The notes: generated by a model from the letters alone, not told the origin. 64,000 bases of DNA from JAGWRA01 sp035534615 (GCA_035534615.1 DATLRO010000082.1:89982-153981); one strand, 5' to 3'; positions 34,772 through 46,118 are shown, counted from the stretch's first letter. A program made the numbers and translations.

Positions 34772-35103
34772 TCGACGCGGGGATGCCGGCTCGTCGTCCG
34801 TCGCTGACGCGCCTGCCTGCCATCCGTGCGTCGACTTCGGTCACGCGCCGAAGCGCTGCATGGTCCGCGCGGTCGCGGCCGGCGGGTGAGCCCGCGACGA
34901 CGGTCCTTCAGCTTGGCTTTCCCGCGGCGGAGGAGTATCTTAATTTGTGAGCGTTCAGCCTGGGTTCTCCACGCTGAAGGGTGGCGCGTGCGGTTCTGGG
35001 CACGCCTCGCCGGGCACACGATTCCAACTGGGCGACGGGCCTGGCCCGTGGTGACGCACGGCGGCCTCCACTTCAAACCTGACAACGGCACGCTGCAACG
35101 GTG
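34772..35103. other. Intergenic region upstream of lepB (332 bp)
   Basis: It contains a reasonable promoter, TTGGCT (34913-34918), 17 bp, TATCTT (34936-34941), which would give lepB a leader of about 155 nt. A small inverted repeat (TTCAGC/GCTGAA) follows around 34953-34978. No gene is seen. Confidence 0.5.
34913..34941 (+). promoter_or_regulatory. Promoter of lepB
   Basis: -35 TTGGCT and -10 TATCTT with a 17-bp spacer, in a locally AT-richer patch. Both hexamers are 4/6 matches to the vegetative sigma consensus. Confidence 0.45.
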
Positions 35104-35838
35104 ATGCTCGACAGCGATTCCCCCACGGACCTCACGCCCCAGGAACAGACCGCGCCGGCTGAACCGGCGGTGAGCCCGACCGGCGCGGACGAGGCGTCCC
35201 TCCCGGGCGACACGCCGCCGTTCCTCCTGGAATCACGGCCGGCCGCGGCCGACGCGGCCGTGGCGGTTTCGGTGGCGCCGGTCACGGTCCGCCGCGAGCC
35301 GTCCGTCCGTTACTGGTCGTGGCGACGGGTCGGCGCCGAAGTGCTCTCGTGGGTGAAGACGCTGGTCTCGGCGGCGGTGTACGCCACGTTCATCGTGACG
35401 TTCGGATTCCAGGTGGCGCGCGTGGACGGCATGAGCATGGCGCCGACCCTGGAGAACCACGATCGCCTGATCGTCGACAAGATGATCTACCTCTACGAGG
35501 ACCCGAAGCCGGGCGACATCGTGATGCTCTACTATCCGCTCAACCCGAAGAAGATGTTCGTCAAGCGGGTGATCGCGACCGAGGGGCAGACGATCCGGAT
35601 CATCGACGGCCACGTCTACGTCAACAACGTGCTGATCAACGACAGCTACGTGCTGCCGAAATACCGCAGCCATGACGACTTCGGCCCCGAGCTGATTCCC
35701 AAGGGCTATGATTTCGTCATGGGCGATCATCGGGACAACAGTTCGGACAGCCGGGACTGGGGCTTCGTGCCGAAGAAGTACATCCTCGGCAAGGTCGAAC
35801 TGCGCTGGTGGCCCCTTGACCATGCCCGCATCTTCTAG
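35104..35838 (+). CDS. lepB: Signal peptidase I
   Basis: LepB cleaves signal peptides from exported preproteins on the outer face of the cytoplasmic membrane. The 244-aa protein has an acidic/Ala-Pro-rich cytoplasmic N-terminus of about 75 residues, one TM segment (VKTLVSAAVYATFIVTFGFQ), and box motifs: DGMSMAPTLENHDRLIVDK (catalytic Ser), MLYYPLNPKKMFVKRVIATE (catalytic Lys) and VMGDHRDNSSDSRDWGFVP (box E). ATG 35104 is adjacent to a GTG at 35101; either may be used. The enzyme fits a region full of secreted hydrolases. Confidence 0.96.
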   Translation: MLDSDSPTDLTPQEQTAPAEPAVSPTGADEASLPGDTPPFLLESRPAAADAAVAVSVAPVTVRREPSVRYWSWRRVGAEVLSWVKTLVSAAVYATFIVTFGFQVARVDGMSMAPTLENHDRLIVDKMIYLYEDPKPGDIVMLYYPLNPKKMFVKRVIATEGQTIRIIDGHVYVNNVLINDSYVLPKYRSHDDFGPELIPKGYDFVMGDHRDNSSDSRDWGFVPKKYILGKVELRWWPLDHARIF

Positions 35839-35957
35839 GCGGGCCTTTCTCTCCACACGTCATCGCCTCATCGTCGCACCGGGCACCGGCCGGAAGCCGT
35901 CCCGGGTGGCGGCGTGCGGCCGGAACAGGACTCATCCAGCCCGGCGGCCGGCCGATA

Positions 35958-35963
35958 TAGACT
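35958..35963 (+). promoter_or_regulatory. -10-like element immediately before the PilZ gene
   Basis: TAGACT ends 7 nt before the ATG at 35971. Only a weak purine run (GAAGCGG) lies between, so leaderless translation is plausible. Confidence 0.4.
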
Positions 35964-35970
35964 GAAGCGG

Positions 35971-36624
35971 ATGGCTGACCGCGTGACGGTGCTGATCGGG
36001 GCGGCCGAACTGCTGCCGGCGCTGCGCGCCCGGCTCGCCGGCAACGGCGACGTCGTGGCGTTCACCGATCTCGAATCGCTGGCCGCGTTCGAGGCGATCG
36101 TCACCCGGCGGCCGTCGCTGGTGGCGCTCGATCACCTCTTCGCGTCGACCACGCGCGGCGCCGCCCTCACCGAGCGGATCAGCCGGGATCCGTCGCTGGC
36201 CGGCGTTGAAGTGCGGGTGATCGCGCACGACCGCGAGGTCGCGCGCGTGGCGGCCGGCGGCGTGCTCCCGGCCGGGCCGTCCCCCGCGGCGCCGGCCGCA
36301 CTCGATCAGCGGGGCACGCGGCGGGCGCCGCGCGTCGCCATCGCGTCCGGCCTAGAGGCGCTGGTCGACGGCAACCCGGTCTCCCTCGTGGATCTGTCGA
36401 CGATTGGCGCGCAGGTGCTGTCGCCGGGCGTGCTGCGGCCGAATCAGCGCGTGCGCCTGGTGCTGCCCGATGCCGACGGCGGGCTGCGGATGTCGGCGAC
36501 GATTGCGTGGGCGGCGTTCGAGATGCCGCCGCGGCTGGCGCCGCGCTACCGCGCCGGGCTCCAGTTCAACGACGCCGCGCCGGACGGCGTCAAGGCGTTC
36601 TGCACGCGGCACGGGCGGCACTGA
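35971..36624 (+). CDS. PilZ-domain protein with receiver-like N-terminal domain
   Basis: A 217-aa protein. Residues of about 5-95 have the alternating beta/alpha layout of a response-regulator receiver (RVTVLIGAAELLPALRARLA, SLVALDHLFASTTRGAALTE), but the acidic pocket and switch residues are not convincing; it may be a degenerate receiver. Residues of about 110-215 form a PilZ domain: RRAPRVAIASGLEALVDGNP, VSLVDLSTIGAQVLSPGVLR, ending RYRAGLQFND. The RxxxR and D-x-S-x-x-G elements bind cyclic-di-GMP in characterised members. Here RRAPR and DLSTIGAQ keep that pattern, with Ala in place of the usual final Gly. Likely a c-di-GMP effector; its target is unknown. It converges on purA. Confidence 0.78.
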   Translation: MADRVTVLIGAAELLPALRARLAGNGDVVAFTDLESLAAFEAIVTRRPSLVALDHLFASTTRGAALTERISRDPSLAGVEVRVIAHDREVARVAAGGVLPAGPSPAAPAALDQRGTRRAPRVAIASGLEALVDGNPVSLVDLSTIGAQVLSPGVLRPNQRVRLVLPDADGGLRMSATIAWAAFEMPPRLAPRYRAGLQFNDAAPDGVKAFCTRHGRH

Positions 36625-36631
36625 GGGCCGG

Positions 36632-38017
<1,386 letters not shown>

Positions 38018-38082
38018 CCTTCATTCGCGCAGGCCGACCCGTTGAATTTCTCACCGTCTCCGTCCCCGTGCGCGTGGGTCCC

Positions 38083-39597
38083 ATGATTCTTCTCGACGGT
38101 TCCTCGCTCACGATCGATCAGCTGCTCGCCGTCGCCGACGACGGCGAGGCGGCCGCGCTGGCGCCGGCGGCGGCGGACCGGGTGCGCGCGAGCCGCGCGG
38201 TCGTCGATCGGAAAGCCGGGGGCGACGCGCCGGTCTACGGCGTCAACACGGGCTTCGGGTCGTTCGCCGAGGTGCGCGTGCCGGCCGACGCGCTCGCGCA
38301 GCTGCAGCTGAACCTGGTCCGCAGCCACGCGGCCGGCGTCGGCGAGCCGCTGCCGGTCCGCGACGTCCGCGCCGCCATGCTGCTGCGGGCGAACGTGCTG
38401 GCGAAGGGCTATTCGGGCATCCGCCTCGAGACGCTCGAGGCGCTGCTCGCCCTGCTCAACCATCGCGTGCATCCCCGCGTGCCGAGCCGCGGCTCGGTCG
38501 GCGCCAGCGGCGATCTCGCCCCGCTCGCGCACCTGGCGCTCGTGCTCATCGGGGAGGGGGAGGTCTGGGACGGCCGGACCGTCCGGCCGGGGGCCGAGGC
38601 GCTGCGGGCGGCCGGCCTCGCGCCGGCGCCGCTGGCGGCCAAGGAAGGCCTGGCGCTCATCAACGGCACGCAGCCGTCGGCCGCCGTCCTCGCGCTGGCG
38701 CTCGCCGGCGCGGAACGGCTCGCCCGCGCGGCCGACATCGCGGCCGCGCTGTCGATCGACGCGCTGCGGGGCTCCGTGCACCCGTTCGACGCGCGGATCC
38801 ACGCGGCCCGGCCGTACGCCGGGCAGGCGGCGTCGGCGGCCAACATCCGGATGCTGCTGGCCGGCAGCGGCATCAACAAGTCGCACGAGCACTGCAGCCG
38901 CGTGCAGGACGCCTATTCGCTGCGCTGTGCCGCCCAGATTCACGGGGCCGCCCGCGAGGCGCTCGCCTTCGTGCGCCGCACGGTCGAGATCGAGGCGAAC
39001 GCGGCGACCGACAATCCGATGGTCTTCGCCGACGAGGACGAGATCGTGTCGGGCGGGAACTTTCACGGCGCGCCGGTGGCGCTGGCCGCCGACCTGCTGA
39101 CCCTGGCGCTGGCCCAGCTGGCGACCGTCAGCGAGCGCCGGGCGGAGCGGCTGGTCAATCCGGCCCTCAGCGACCTGCCGGCGTTCCTGACGCGGAACGG
39201 CGGGCTGCAGTCGGGCTTCATGCTGGCCCAGGTGACGGCGGCGGCGCTCACGTCGGAGATCAAGGTGCTCGCGCATCCGTCGAGCGCGGATACGATCCCG
39301 ACCTCGGCCAACAAGGAAGACCACGTCAGCATGAGCATGGCCGCCGCGCTCAAGGCCGCGCGCGTCCTCGACTTCGCGCGGCACGTCGTCGCCATCGAGC
39401 TGCTGTGCGCGTGTCAGGGGATCGATCTGCTCGCGCCGCTGGTGACGGCGCCGCCCCTCGCGCGGGTGCACGCGCGCGTGCGCGCCGCGGTGCCGACACT
39501 CGACGCGGATCGGCCGCCGGCGCCCGATATCGCGGCGATGACGGAATTGATCGCCGGCGGCGAACTCGAACGCGCCGCGGGAGTCACTGTCAAGTAG
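38083..39597 (+). CDS. hutH: Histidine ammonia-lyase
   Basis: HutH converts L-histidine to urocanate and ammonia, the first step of histidine use as carbon and nitrogen source. The 504-aa protein keeps the Ala-Ser-Gly triad that cyclises to the MIO cofactor ([20 protein letters not shown]). Other family blocks are [40 protein letters not shown] and [18 protein letters not shown] 38083 is preferred to the in-frame GTG 15 nt upstream because family members begin near this Met. hutU follows 103 bp downstream behind its own promoter. hutI and hutG or hutF are not in the window. Confidence 0.97.
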   Translation: MILLDGSSLTIDQLLAVADDGEAAALAPAAADRVRASRAVVDRKAGGDAPVYGVNTGFGSFAEVRVPADALAQLQLNLVRSHAAGVGEPLPVRDVRAAMLLRANVLAKGYSGIRLETLEALLALLNHRVHPRVPSRGSVGASGDLAPLAHLALVLIGEGEVWDGRTVRPGAEALRAAGLAPAPLAAKEGLALINGTQPSAAVLALALAGAERLARAADIAAALSIDALRGSVHPFDARIHAARPYAGQAASAANIRMLLAGSGINKSHEHCSRVQDAYSLRCAAQIHGAAREALAFVRRTVEIEANAATDNPMVFADEDEIVSGGNFHGAPVALAADLLTLALAQLATVSERRAERLVNPALSDLPAFLTRNGGLQSGFMLAQVTAAALTSEIKVLAHPSSADTIPTSANKEDHVSMSMAAALKAARVLDFARHVVAIELLCACQGIDLLAPLVTAPPLARVHARVRAAVPTLDADRPPAPDIAAMTELIAGGELERAAGVTVK

Positions 39598-39616
39598 AAA
39601 GTTTTTGAGTTTCAAA

Positions 39617-39645
39617 TTGACAACGCGGTCCGGCATTCTTAAGTT
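39617..39645 (+). promoter_or_regulatory. Promoter of the hutU-ATPase operon
   Basis: A perfect -35 TTGACA (39617-39622), a 17-bp spacer and -10 TAAGTT (39640-39645) lie in a short AT-rich patch between hutH and hutU. Transcription would start near 39652, giving a leader of about 50 nt. This is one of the best vegetative-type promoters in the window. Confidence 0.7.
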
Positions 39646-39700
39646 CTAGGTTCCGATTGCCTCCCGGCACCGCTCGTGCCGCCGGCGCATCTCAACGGTC

Positions 39701-41368
39701 ATGACCACCGCCGCCCATCCCGTTCGCGCCCCGCGTGGCCCCACGCTGCACTGCAAGGGGTGGCCGCAGGAAGCGGCGCTGCGGATGCTGATGAACAATC
39801 TCGACCCGGACGTCGCCGAGCGCCCCGACGACCTGGTCGTGTACGGCGGCTCCGGCAAGGCGGCCCGCAACTGGGCGTGCTACGAGGCAATCGTCCGCGC
39901 CCTCCAGGCGCTCGATCACGACGAGACGCTCCTCATCCAGTCCGGCAAGCCGGTCGGCGTCTTCCGGACCCACCCCGGCGCCCCGCGCGTGCTCATCGCC
40001 AACGCCCTGCTCGTGCCGGCGTGGGCCACGTGGGAGACGTTCCGCGACCTGGAAGACCGCGGCCTCACGATGTACGGCCAGATGACGGCCGGCAGCTGGA
40101 TCTACATCGGCACCCAGGGCATCGTGCAGGGCACCTACGAGACGCTCGCCGAGCTGGCGCGGCGGCACTTCGGCGGATCGCTCGCGGGCCGCCTCACGGT
40201 CACGGCGGGGCTCGGCGGCATGGGCGGTGCGCAGCCGCTGGCGGTCACGATGAACGGCGGCGTCGCGCTGGTCGTCGAAGTCGACCCGGCCCGGATCGCC
40301 CGCCGCCTCGACACGCGCTACCTGGACGAGGCGACCGACAGCCTCGACACGGCGCTCGCGCGCGCGGCCGACTGGCAGCGCACCCGGACCGCCCGGTCGA
40401 TCGGCCTGCTGGCCAACGCCGCCGACGTGCTGCCCGAGCTGGTGCGCCGCGGCCTCGTGCCGGACGTCGTCACCGACCAGACGTCGGCCCACGACGCGCT
40501 CAACGGCTACGTCCCGAACGGCCTGCCGCTCGACGCGGCCGTGCAGCTGCGGCGCGAGCGGCCGGCCGAGTACATCGCCCGATCCATGGCCGCCATGGCC
40601 GCGCACGTGCAGGCGATGCTCGCGCTGCAGCGGGCCGGGGCGGTCACGTTCGACTACGGCAACAACATCCGCGCGCAGGCCCGGACGGCCGGCGTCGCCG
40701 ACGCGTTCGACATCCCCGGCTTCGTGCCCGAATTCATCCGGCCGCTGTTCTGCGAGGGCAAGGGGCCGTTCCGCTGGGCGGCGCTCTCCGGCGATCCCGG
40801 GGACATCCGCGCGACCGACCAGGCGGCGCTCGAGATGTTCGCCGACAACGAGCCGCTCTGCCGCTGGGTCCGGATGGCCGGCGAACGGATCGCCTTCCAG
40901 GGACTGCCGGCCCGCATCCTCTGGCTCGGCTATGGCGAGCGCGCCCGGTTCGGCCGCCGGATCAACGAGCTGGTGCGCACCGGCGCCGTCAAGGCGCCGA
41001 TCGTCATCGGCCGCGATCACCTCGATGCCGGCTCCGTCGCCTCGCCGAACCGCGAGACGGAGGGCATGCGCGACGGCAGCGATGCGATCGCCGACTGGCC
41101 GATCCTGAACGCCCTGCTGAACACGGCCGCCGGCGCCACGTGGGTCTCGGTCCATCACGGCGGAGGGGTCGGCATCGGCTATTCCCTGCACGCCGGCATG
41201 GTGATCGTCGCCGACGGCACTCCCGAGGCCGACGAGCGGCTGGAGCGTGTCCTGACGTGCGATCCCGGCCTCGGCGTGCTCCGCCATGCCGACGCCGGCT
41301 ACCCGGAAGCGATTGCCACGGCGGACCGTCGCGGCCTGCGCCTGCCGATGCGCGAGGCGCGCCCATGA
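39701..41368 (+). CDS. hutU: Urocanate hydratase
   Basis: HutU adds water to urocanate to give imidazolone propionate, using tightly bound NAD+ as electrophile. The 555-aa length is typical. Signatures: [72 protein letters not shown] (dinucleotide site), [16 protein letters not shown] and [20 protein letters not shown]. The stop TGA overlaps the start of the next gene (ATGA), so translation is probably coupled. Confidence 0.98.
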   Translation: MTTAAHPVRAPRGPTLHCKGWPQEAALRMLMNNLDPDVAERPDDLVVYGGSGKAARNWACYEAIVRALQALDHDETLLIQSGKPVGVFRTHPGAPRVLIANALLVPAWATWETFRDLEDRGLTMYGQMTAGSWIYIGTQGIVQGTYETLAELARRHFGGSLAGRLTVTAGLGGMGGAQPLAVTMNGGVALVVEVDPARIARRLDTRYLDEATDSLDTALARAADWQRTRTARSIGLLANAADVLPELVRRGLVPDVVTDQTSAHDALNGYVPNGLPLDAAVQLRRERPAEYIARSMAAMAAHVQAMLALQRAGAVTFDYGNNIRAQARTAGVADAFDIPGFVPEFIRPLFCEGKGPFRWAALSGDPGDIRATDQAALEMFADNEPLCRWVRMAGERIAFQGLPARILWLGYGERARFGRRINELVRTGAVKAPIVIGRDHLDAGSVASPNRETEGMRDGSDAIADWPILNALLNTAAGATWVSVHHGGGVGIGYSLHAGMVIVADGTPEADERLERVLTCDPGLGVLRHADAGYPEAIATADRRGLRLPMREARP

Positions 41369-42522
41369 TGGCCGCCCGCGCGTCCCTCGTCCGCCGGCTC
41401 ACCACCGCCCTCGAGGCGTCGCCCTCCCGCATCCCCGTCCTGCTCGGAGGCTGCGGCTCCGGCCGAACGTTCCTGCTCGAACAGGTCCGGGCACGGCCGG
41501 GCCACGGCCCCTCGCAGTACGTCAACGTCGAGCGGAGCGCGACGACGCCCGAGCGCTTCCTGCGCGCGCTGCTCACGCACTCGCCGTTCCTGAACCCGGC
41601 GCCCGACCCGGCGTCGGCCACGGCCCGCGGGGCGTTCGAGGCCACGCTCGCCTTCTTCGACGGCGCGCGCGGCCCGGGAGGCGAGCCGGTCACCTTCCTG
41701 CTGGACGAGTTCCTCGAGCTGCGCACCTTCGAGAGCTTCCCCGGCCTGCGCAACGTCCTGCACGAACTCCTGCAGACGCTCGCCGCCGGCCGGAACCGTT
41801 TCGTGCTGTCGACCCGGTACGTCGCGCGCGCCCACCGGTTCCTGCGTGACGCCTCCGCCCGTTTCGAAGTCATCCACATGGCGCCGCTGACGCCGGCCGA
41901 GGTCGCCGAGGCGCTCACCGGCACCGTCGCGACCTCCGCCGGCGCGGATCGCGACGACGTGGCCCGGGCGATTCATGCCCTGGCCGACGGCCGCCCGGCT
42001 TACGTCCGGGCGATCGCCGAGGAGGTCGCGGCGATGCAGGCGCGCGGCGGCGGCGACGCCGTCAGCGCCCTGGCGGCGCTGCTCGCGCCGGAAGGGCGGC
42101 TCGCGGAGACCTGCGCCTTCTGCTACGAGCTGCGGCTCCATCGCGCGCGCGGCTACGGCGCCCTGAAGGCGATCCTCGACATCCTGGCGGCGGACGAGCC
42201 GCTGACGCTCACCGAGATCTCGCAGCGGCTGCAGCGGACGCCCGGCTCGACGAAGGATTATCTGTCCTGGCTGGAAGACGTGGACCTGGTCACGGCCCGG
42301 CAGAAGCGGTACAGCTTCGCCGACCCGCTGCTCCGGCTCTGGGTCCGGCTGCACTGCCGCCCCGAACCGCCCGGGGAAGAGGAGGTGGCGCGGGACGTCC
42401 AGCGCTACGCCCTCGCGCGCCTGCCGGGCCCCGAGCCGGCGCTCGCGATGTCCGGCACCGCCTCCGGAGCGCCCTCGGACGCCCGCGGCCCCAAGGACTG
42501 GGGCATCATCGAAATCGACTAG
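41365..42522 (+). CDS. ATPase_2-like AAA protein with winged-helix C-terminus, coupled to hutU
   Basis: A 385-aa P-loop protein. The nucleotide motif is [17 protein letters not shown], where the Walker A Lys is replaced by Arg. Walker B is [11 protein letters not shown], and a sensor-like [16 protein letters not shown] follows. Residues of about 250-340 look like a winged helix ([20 protein letters not shown], then [20 protein letters not shown]), the layout of the archaeal-type ATPase_2/DUF234 group. The C-terminal 40 residues are disordered. Its ATG overlaps the hutU stop (ATGA). Role unknown: a regulator or sensor of histidine catabolism is possible, but simple co-transcription is not excluded. 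The K-to-R change predicts weak or absent ATP hydrolysis. Confidence 0.75.
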   Translation: MMAARASLVRRLTTALEASPSRIPVLLGGCGSGRTFLLEQVRARPGHGPSQYVNVERSATTPERFLRALLTHSPFLNPAPDPASATARGAFEATLAFFDGARGPGGEPVTFLLDEFLELRTFESFPGLRNVLHELLQTLAAGRNRFVLSTRYVARAHRFLRDASARFEVIHMAPLTPAEVAEALTGTVATSAGADRDDVARAIHALADGRPAYVRAIAEEVAAMQARGGGDAVSALAALLAPEGRLAETCAFCYELRLHRARGYGALKAILDILAADEPLTLTEISQRLQRTPGSTKDYLSWLEDVDLVTARQKRYSFADPLLRLWVRLHCRPEPPGEEEVARDVQRYALARLPGPEPALAMSGTASGAPSDARGPKDWGIIEID

Positions 42523-42527
42523 ATGAT

Positions 42528-42632
42528 CGGGGCTCCGCCCCGGACCCCGGCTCCCTGCCCTCGCTCGCCTCGCACGGCTCGCGCCGTGCCGGTCGCGGGC
42601 CCGCCGTGCGGGCCGCCGGCGCTTCGCGCCGG
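42528..42632. repeat. Cluster of four hairpins; includes dispersed repeat copy 2
   Basis: Between convergent genes (ATPase ends 42522, rnc ends 42665) there are four consecutive perfect stem-loops: CGGGGC-TCC-GCCCCG (42528-42542), GCACGGC-TCGC-GCCGTGC (42572-42589), GGCCCGC-CGT-GCGGGCC (42598-42614) and CCGGCGC-TTC-GCGCCGG (42616-42632). The segment 42535-42614 shares its two ends (19 and 22 bp) with the copy at 16592-16669. It may terminate transcription from both sides, or it may be a REP/BIME-like element. Confidence 0.75.
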
Positions 42633-42664
42633 TCTTGCATCCGCCTCGGCGCGTCGCGCGTCGG

Positions 42665-43627
42665 TCAGGGCGTCTCCTCCGGAGGCGTCGGACCGTCGAG
42701 GCGCAGGAGCGCGAGCCGCGCCGCCTCCTGCTCGGCCTCCTTCTTGCTCCCGCCGGTCGCCTGGGCGACCGCTTCGCCCTCCAGCCGCACCTCGACGTCG
42801 AAGCGCTTCCGATGATCGGGGCCGGCCGCGCCCAGGTGCCGGTATTCGGGCAGCGGTCGGTCGCGCGACTGCAGGAATTCCTGCAGCGCCGATTTGTAGT
42901 CCTGCGCCAGGAACCCCGGGCGCCGCACCTCGGCGAGCGCCTCCTTGAACTCCTGCTCGATGAACGCCCGCGCCTGCTCCACGCCGCCGTCGAGATAGAT
43001 CGCGGCAAGGAGCGCCTCGAACGCGTCGGCCAGCAGCGCCGGTTTCTGGCGCCCGCCGGTCTTCTCCTCGCCGCGCCCGAGCCGCAGGTGCCTCCCCAGC
43101 CCGATCCGCTCCGCCGCCCGGGCCAGCGCCGGTGTGGAGACGAGCGCGGCCTTGATCTTCGACTTCCCTCCTTCGCTGTACTCCGGGAAGTCCCGGAACA
43201 GCGTGTCGGCGACGAGAAAGCCGAGGATCGCGTCGCCCAGGAACTCGAGCGACTCATTGTCGGCCCCCGGGCCGAGCCCCTCTTCGTTCGCGCGGGAGGT
43301 GTGCGTGAGCGCCTGTTCCAGCAGCGCGCGGTCGCGGAACCGGTAGTCGATCCGGCGCTCCAGGGCGGGGATCTCCTGCCCGAACGGGACGACGCGGCCG
43401 CCGACCGTCTCGGTGCGGTATCCCTCGATGATCCGGGTCGCCTCCTCCGCCTCGTCGGCCCGCACCGACAGGCGCACCTCGCCGAGGCCGTCGATCGTCA
43501 GGGGGAACACCGAATGGGGCACGGCGGACGACAGCAGGACCTGAATCCCGTGGCTCTCCAGCAGGCCGCGGACGATGCTGGCTTCGGCGTCGGAGTGGGT
43601 CCGGAGGATGACAACCAGTTCGGGCAT
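42665..43627 (-). CDS. rnc: Ribonuclease III with N-terminal DUF2007 domain
   Basis: RNase III cleaves double-stranded RNA in rRNA and mRNA processing. This 320-aa protein is about 80-90 residues longer than usual. Residues of about 85-225 hold the nuclease domain with signature NESLEFLGDAILGFLVADTL and downstream catalytic Asp/Glu (ADAFEALLAAIYLDGG). Residues of about 238-312 hold the dsRNA-binding domain (DYKSALQEFLQSRDRPLPEY, GSKKEAEQEAARLALLRL). The extra N-terminus (MPELVVILRTHSDAEASIVR and RLSVRADEAEEATRIIEGYR) matches DUF2007, a small putative signal-transducing domain usually found alone. The gene begins 6 bp after the sensor phosphatase stop, so the two are almost certainly co-transcribed. 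Confidence 0.93.
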   Translation of the reverse strand: MPELVVILRTHSDAEASIVRGLLESHGIQVLLSSAVPHSVFPLTIDGLGEVRLSVRADEAEEATRIIEGYRTETVGGRVVPFGQEIPALERRIDYRFRDRALLEQALTHTSRANEEGLGPGADNESLEFLGDAILGFLVADTLFRDFPEYSEGGKSKIKAALVSTPALARAAERIGLGRHLRLGRGEEKTGGRQKPALLADAFEALLAAIYLDGGVEQARAFIEQEFKEALAEVRRPGFLAQDYKSALQEFLQSRDRPLPEYRHLGAAGPDHRKRFDVEVRLEGEAVAQATGGSKKEAEQEAARLALLRLDGPTPPEETP

Positions 43628-43633
43628 CGGGGC

Positions 43634-45883
43634 CTACGCGCCGGCGGGCACGGCCTCCCGTCCGGCGACGAGCCGGCCGGCGCTGATCTCCTCGACCTTC
43701 AGCAGGATCATCGTCATGTCGTCGTGCTGGGCGGCGCCGCCGACGAACGCTTCGATCTCGCGCAGGATCCGCTCCCGCAGTTCCTCGGACGACAGATCGC
43801 GGTGCTCCTGCACGAGCTGGCTCAGGCGCGACTCGCCGAAGCAGTCGTCGGCCTCGTTCATGGCCTCACTGATGCCGTCGGTGAAGAACACGAACAGGTC
43901 GCCGACGTTGAACGGCAGCGTCACCTCCTCGAGCAGGTGCTCGAACATCCGGCCGTCGTCGATCTTGAGGCCGAGCACCAGGCCGTCGGGCGCCAGCACC
44001 TTCGCGTCCCGCACCGGCGAGGCCGGGCCGGGGACGTAGATGAGCGGCGTGTGCCCGGCGCGCGCGTAGGTCATCGTGCGCTCCCGCAGGTCGACCACGG
44101 CGTAGGTCATCGTGATGAAGCTGCGTGCGTCCAGGTTCTCCGCGATGATCCGGTTGGCGTCGATCAGCAGCTGCCGGGGCGACGTGTGGATCCGGCTCAG
44201 CGACAGGATCAGCCCCTTCAGCTCGGCCATGTAGAGCGCCGCCGAGGTCCCCTTCCCGGACACGTCGGCAATCAGCAGCGCCAGGCGGTGGTCGTCGAGC
44301 GGCAGAAAGTCATAGTAGTCCCCGCCCACCTCGCGCGCGGGGACGCACAGCGCCGCCACCGACAGCCCCGGCATGAGCAGCGGCCCCTGCGGCAGCAGCG
44401 ACATCTGGATCTGCCGGGCGATGCGCAGCTCTTCTTCGAGCCGCTTCTTCTCGGCCGCCTGCCGCAGCAGCTCCTCGATGCTGGCGGTCATCGAATTGAA
44501 CGAGTCGGCCAGTTCGCCGAGCTGGTCGCGCGCCTTGATCTCGATCTTGTGGGTGAAGTCCCCCTGGCGCACGCGCTCGGTGCCGCCGAACAGCGCGTGC
44601 ACCGAGCCGGTGATCGACTTGGCCAGCGCCAGCCCCATCACCAGCGCCACCGCCTCGATCACGAGGAACAGACCGCCGACGACGACCATCAGCGCGAGCA
44701 GCAGCGCCTGCCCGAACGTCCGATCGCCGATGCGTGCCTGCGCCGACGAGATGCGATCGTAGATCCGGGCGATGCTGAGGGAGGTCGACACGAGCGCCGG
44801 CCCGCTCCGGCCGGTCTGCCAGTCCGTGTAGTTGAGGAACGTCACCCAGTTGAGCGGTCCGGCCATCCCGACGGCCGGCGGCGCCGCAACGGCCGGCCCG
44901 GTCCGGCCCGGCAGCGGCCGCGCCGTCTCCTCGCCCGGCAGCGGCAGCGCCGTCACGCTCCGGATCTCCACGCCGGTCTCGTCGCGCAGGTTGCGGCGGA
45001 GCGCCGCGTCGACCGGCAGGTCGACGATCACGGCGGCCCGCGGCGCGCGGATGTCGGCGAACGCGATCGCCCGGACGACGAGCCGGGTGCCGCCGGCCTG
45101 CATCGACACGCGCCGGCCGTCGATGATGACCGACGCCCCGCCCGTGGCCGACGCCGCCGGCGACGCCGCCGGCGCCGGCCCGGCGTAGGCGAACAGGCCC
45201 GCGAACCCCCCGCACGGGACCCACGCGGGCACTGTCGTCGGCGGCGCCACGTGCCTCCAGGCGCCCGCCACCAGGGGGCCGGCCGGCGTCGCGTCGGGCT
45301 CTTCCGGCTGATCGGGGCACGCGCGCGCCGCGGGCACGAGCGCGAGCGACGCGCCCGGATATTCGGCCGCCAGCGTCGCCTGGCTCCGCGCGACGATGGC
45401 CGGCGCGTCCTGCGGGCGGCTCCGCTGCAGTTCGACCGCCGTCTCGTGAGCGAGCGCGAGGGCGCGGTCCTGGATGCTGTGCAGGCGGCTCTGCACGAGA
45501 TAGGAGCTGAAGTTGTAGAACAGGAGCAGGCCGCACAGCAGGAAGAAGGCGGCGATGAGCAGCGCCGGCACGACGCCGATGAAGATGTACGACAGGATCA
45601 GTTTGCGGCGGACGCGCCACAGCAGCCGCCGCTTGGCCAGGGTCAGGAGCCGGAACAGGAAGTAGCCGAGCCCGGCGACGAGCGCCAGCGACCCGACGGT
45701 GTCGAGCACGGAGAGCACGCCGCTCGCCCCGACGAACGCCCCGGCTGCGGCCACCAGGATCTTGACGGCCAGCCCGAGGATGAGGAGACGCCCCGGAAAC
45801 GTGTACAGCAGCGTGTCGCGGACACCGCCCCGTTCGCTCGGTGGCGCCGGCAGCCGCGGCGGGGAATGGGGACTGGCTGGCAT
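43634..45883 (-). CDS. Membrane-bound sensor serine phosphatase (HAMP + PP2C/SpoIIE)
   Basis: A 749-aa protein. Start chosen at ATG 45881-45883. N-terminal TM segments (LLILGLAVKILVAAAGAFVG, LSYIFIGVVPALLIAAFFLL) precede an extracytoplasmic sensor region of about 250 residues, then a further TM (ALLLALMVVVGGLFLVIEAV). A HAMP linker follows (TERVRQGDFTHKIEIKARDQ), then a coiled coil (LRQAAEKKRLEEELRIARQI). The SpoIIE/RsbU phosphatase domain has metal motifs CVPAREVGGDYYDFLPLDDH and LLIADVSGKGTSAALYMAEL, and ends GGAAQHDDMTMILLKVEE. Such proteins control anti-sigma/anti-anti-sigma partner switches; no STAS or anti-sigma gene is adjacent. It is followed closely by rnc. Confidence 0.9.
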   Translation of the reverse strand: MPASPHSPPRLPAPPSERGGVRDTLLYTFPGRLLILGLAVKILVAAAGAFVGASGVLSVLDTVGSLALVAGLGYFLFRLLTLAKRRLLWRVRRKLILSYIFIGVVPALLIAAFFLLCGLLLFYNFSSYLVQSRLHSIQDRALALAHETAVELQRSRPQDAPAIVARSQATLAAEYPGASLALVPAARACPDQPEEPDATPAGPLVAGAWRHVAPPTTVPAWVPCGGFAGLFAYAGPAPAASPAASATGGASVIIDGRRVSMQAGGTRLVVRAIAFADIRAPRAAVIVDLPVDAALRRNLRDETGVEIRSVTALPLPGEETARPLPGRTGPAVAAPPAVGMAGPLNWVTFLNYTDWQTGRSGPALVSTSLSIARIYDRISSAQARIGDRTFGQALLLALMVVVGGLFLVIEAVALVMGLALAKSITGSVHALFGGTERVRQGDFTHKIEIKARDQLGELADSFNSMTASIEELLRQAAEKKRLEEELRIARQIQMSLLPQGPLLMPGLSVAALCVPAREVGGDYYDFLPLDDHRLALLIADVSGKGTSAALYMAELKGLILSLSRIHTSPRQLLIDANRIIAENLDARSFITMTYAVVDLRERTMTYARAGHTPLIYVPGPASPVRDAKVLAPDGLVLGLKIDDGRMFEHLLEEVTLPFNVGDLFVFFTDGISEAMNEADDCFGESRLSQLVQEHRDLSSEELRERILREIEAFVGGAAQHDDMTMILLKVEEISAGRLVAGREAVPAGA

Positions 45884-46118
45884 CGGGCTGTGGCGTCTGG
45901 CGGACCGTTCCAAGTCAACGCAGCACGTGCGGTTCAGGGATGCGCGATTGCGCTCATGATCATAACAGATGTATCGTAGCCTGCTGTAAGCTGCTCCGGT
46001 CGCGCGCCGGCGCCGGCCGCCTGGAGGCGATCGGCGGCTGCCGGGCGCGGCGCGCGGTCGACACCGGTGCAGGCGGCCCTTCGGCGCCGCCCGCACATTC
46101 CCGAATCACGGACGCACT

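Noticed and set aside
45884..46118. Possible SAM or other riboswitch before the trans-sulfuration gene
   Set aside because: I looked for SAM-I, SAM-II and SAH-type cores and found no conserved stems or motif; the palindrome CATGATCATA is too small.
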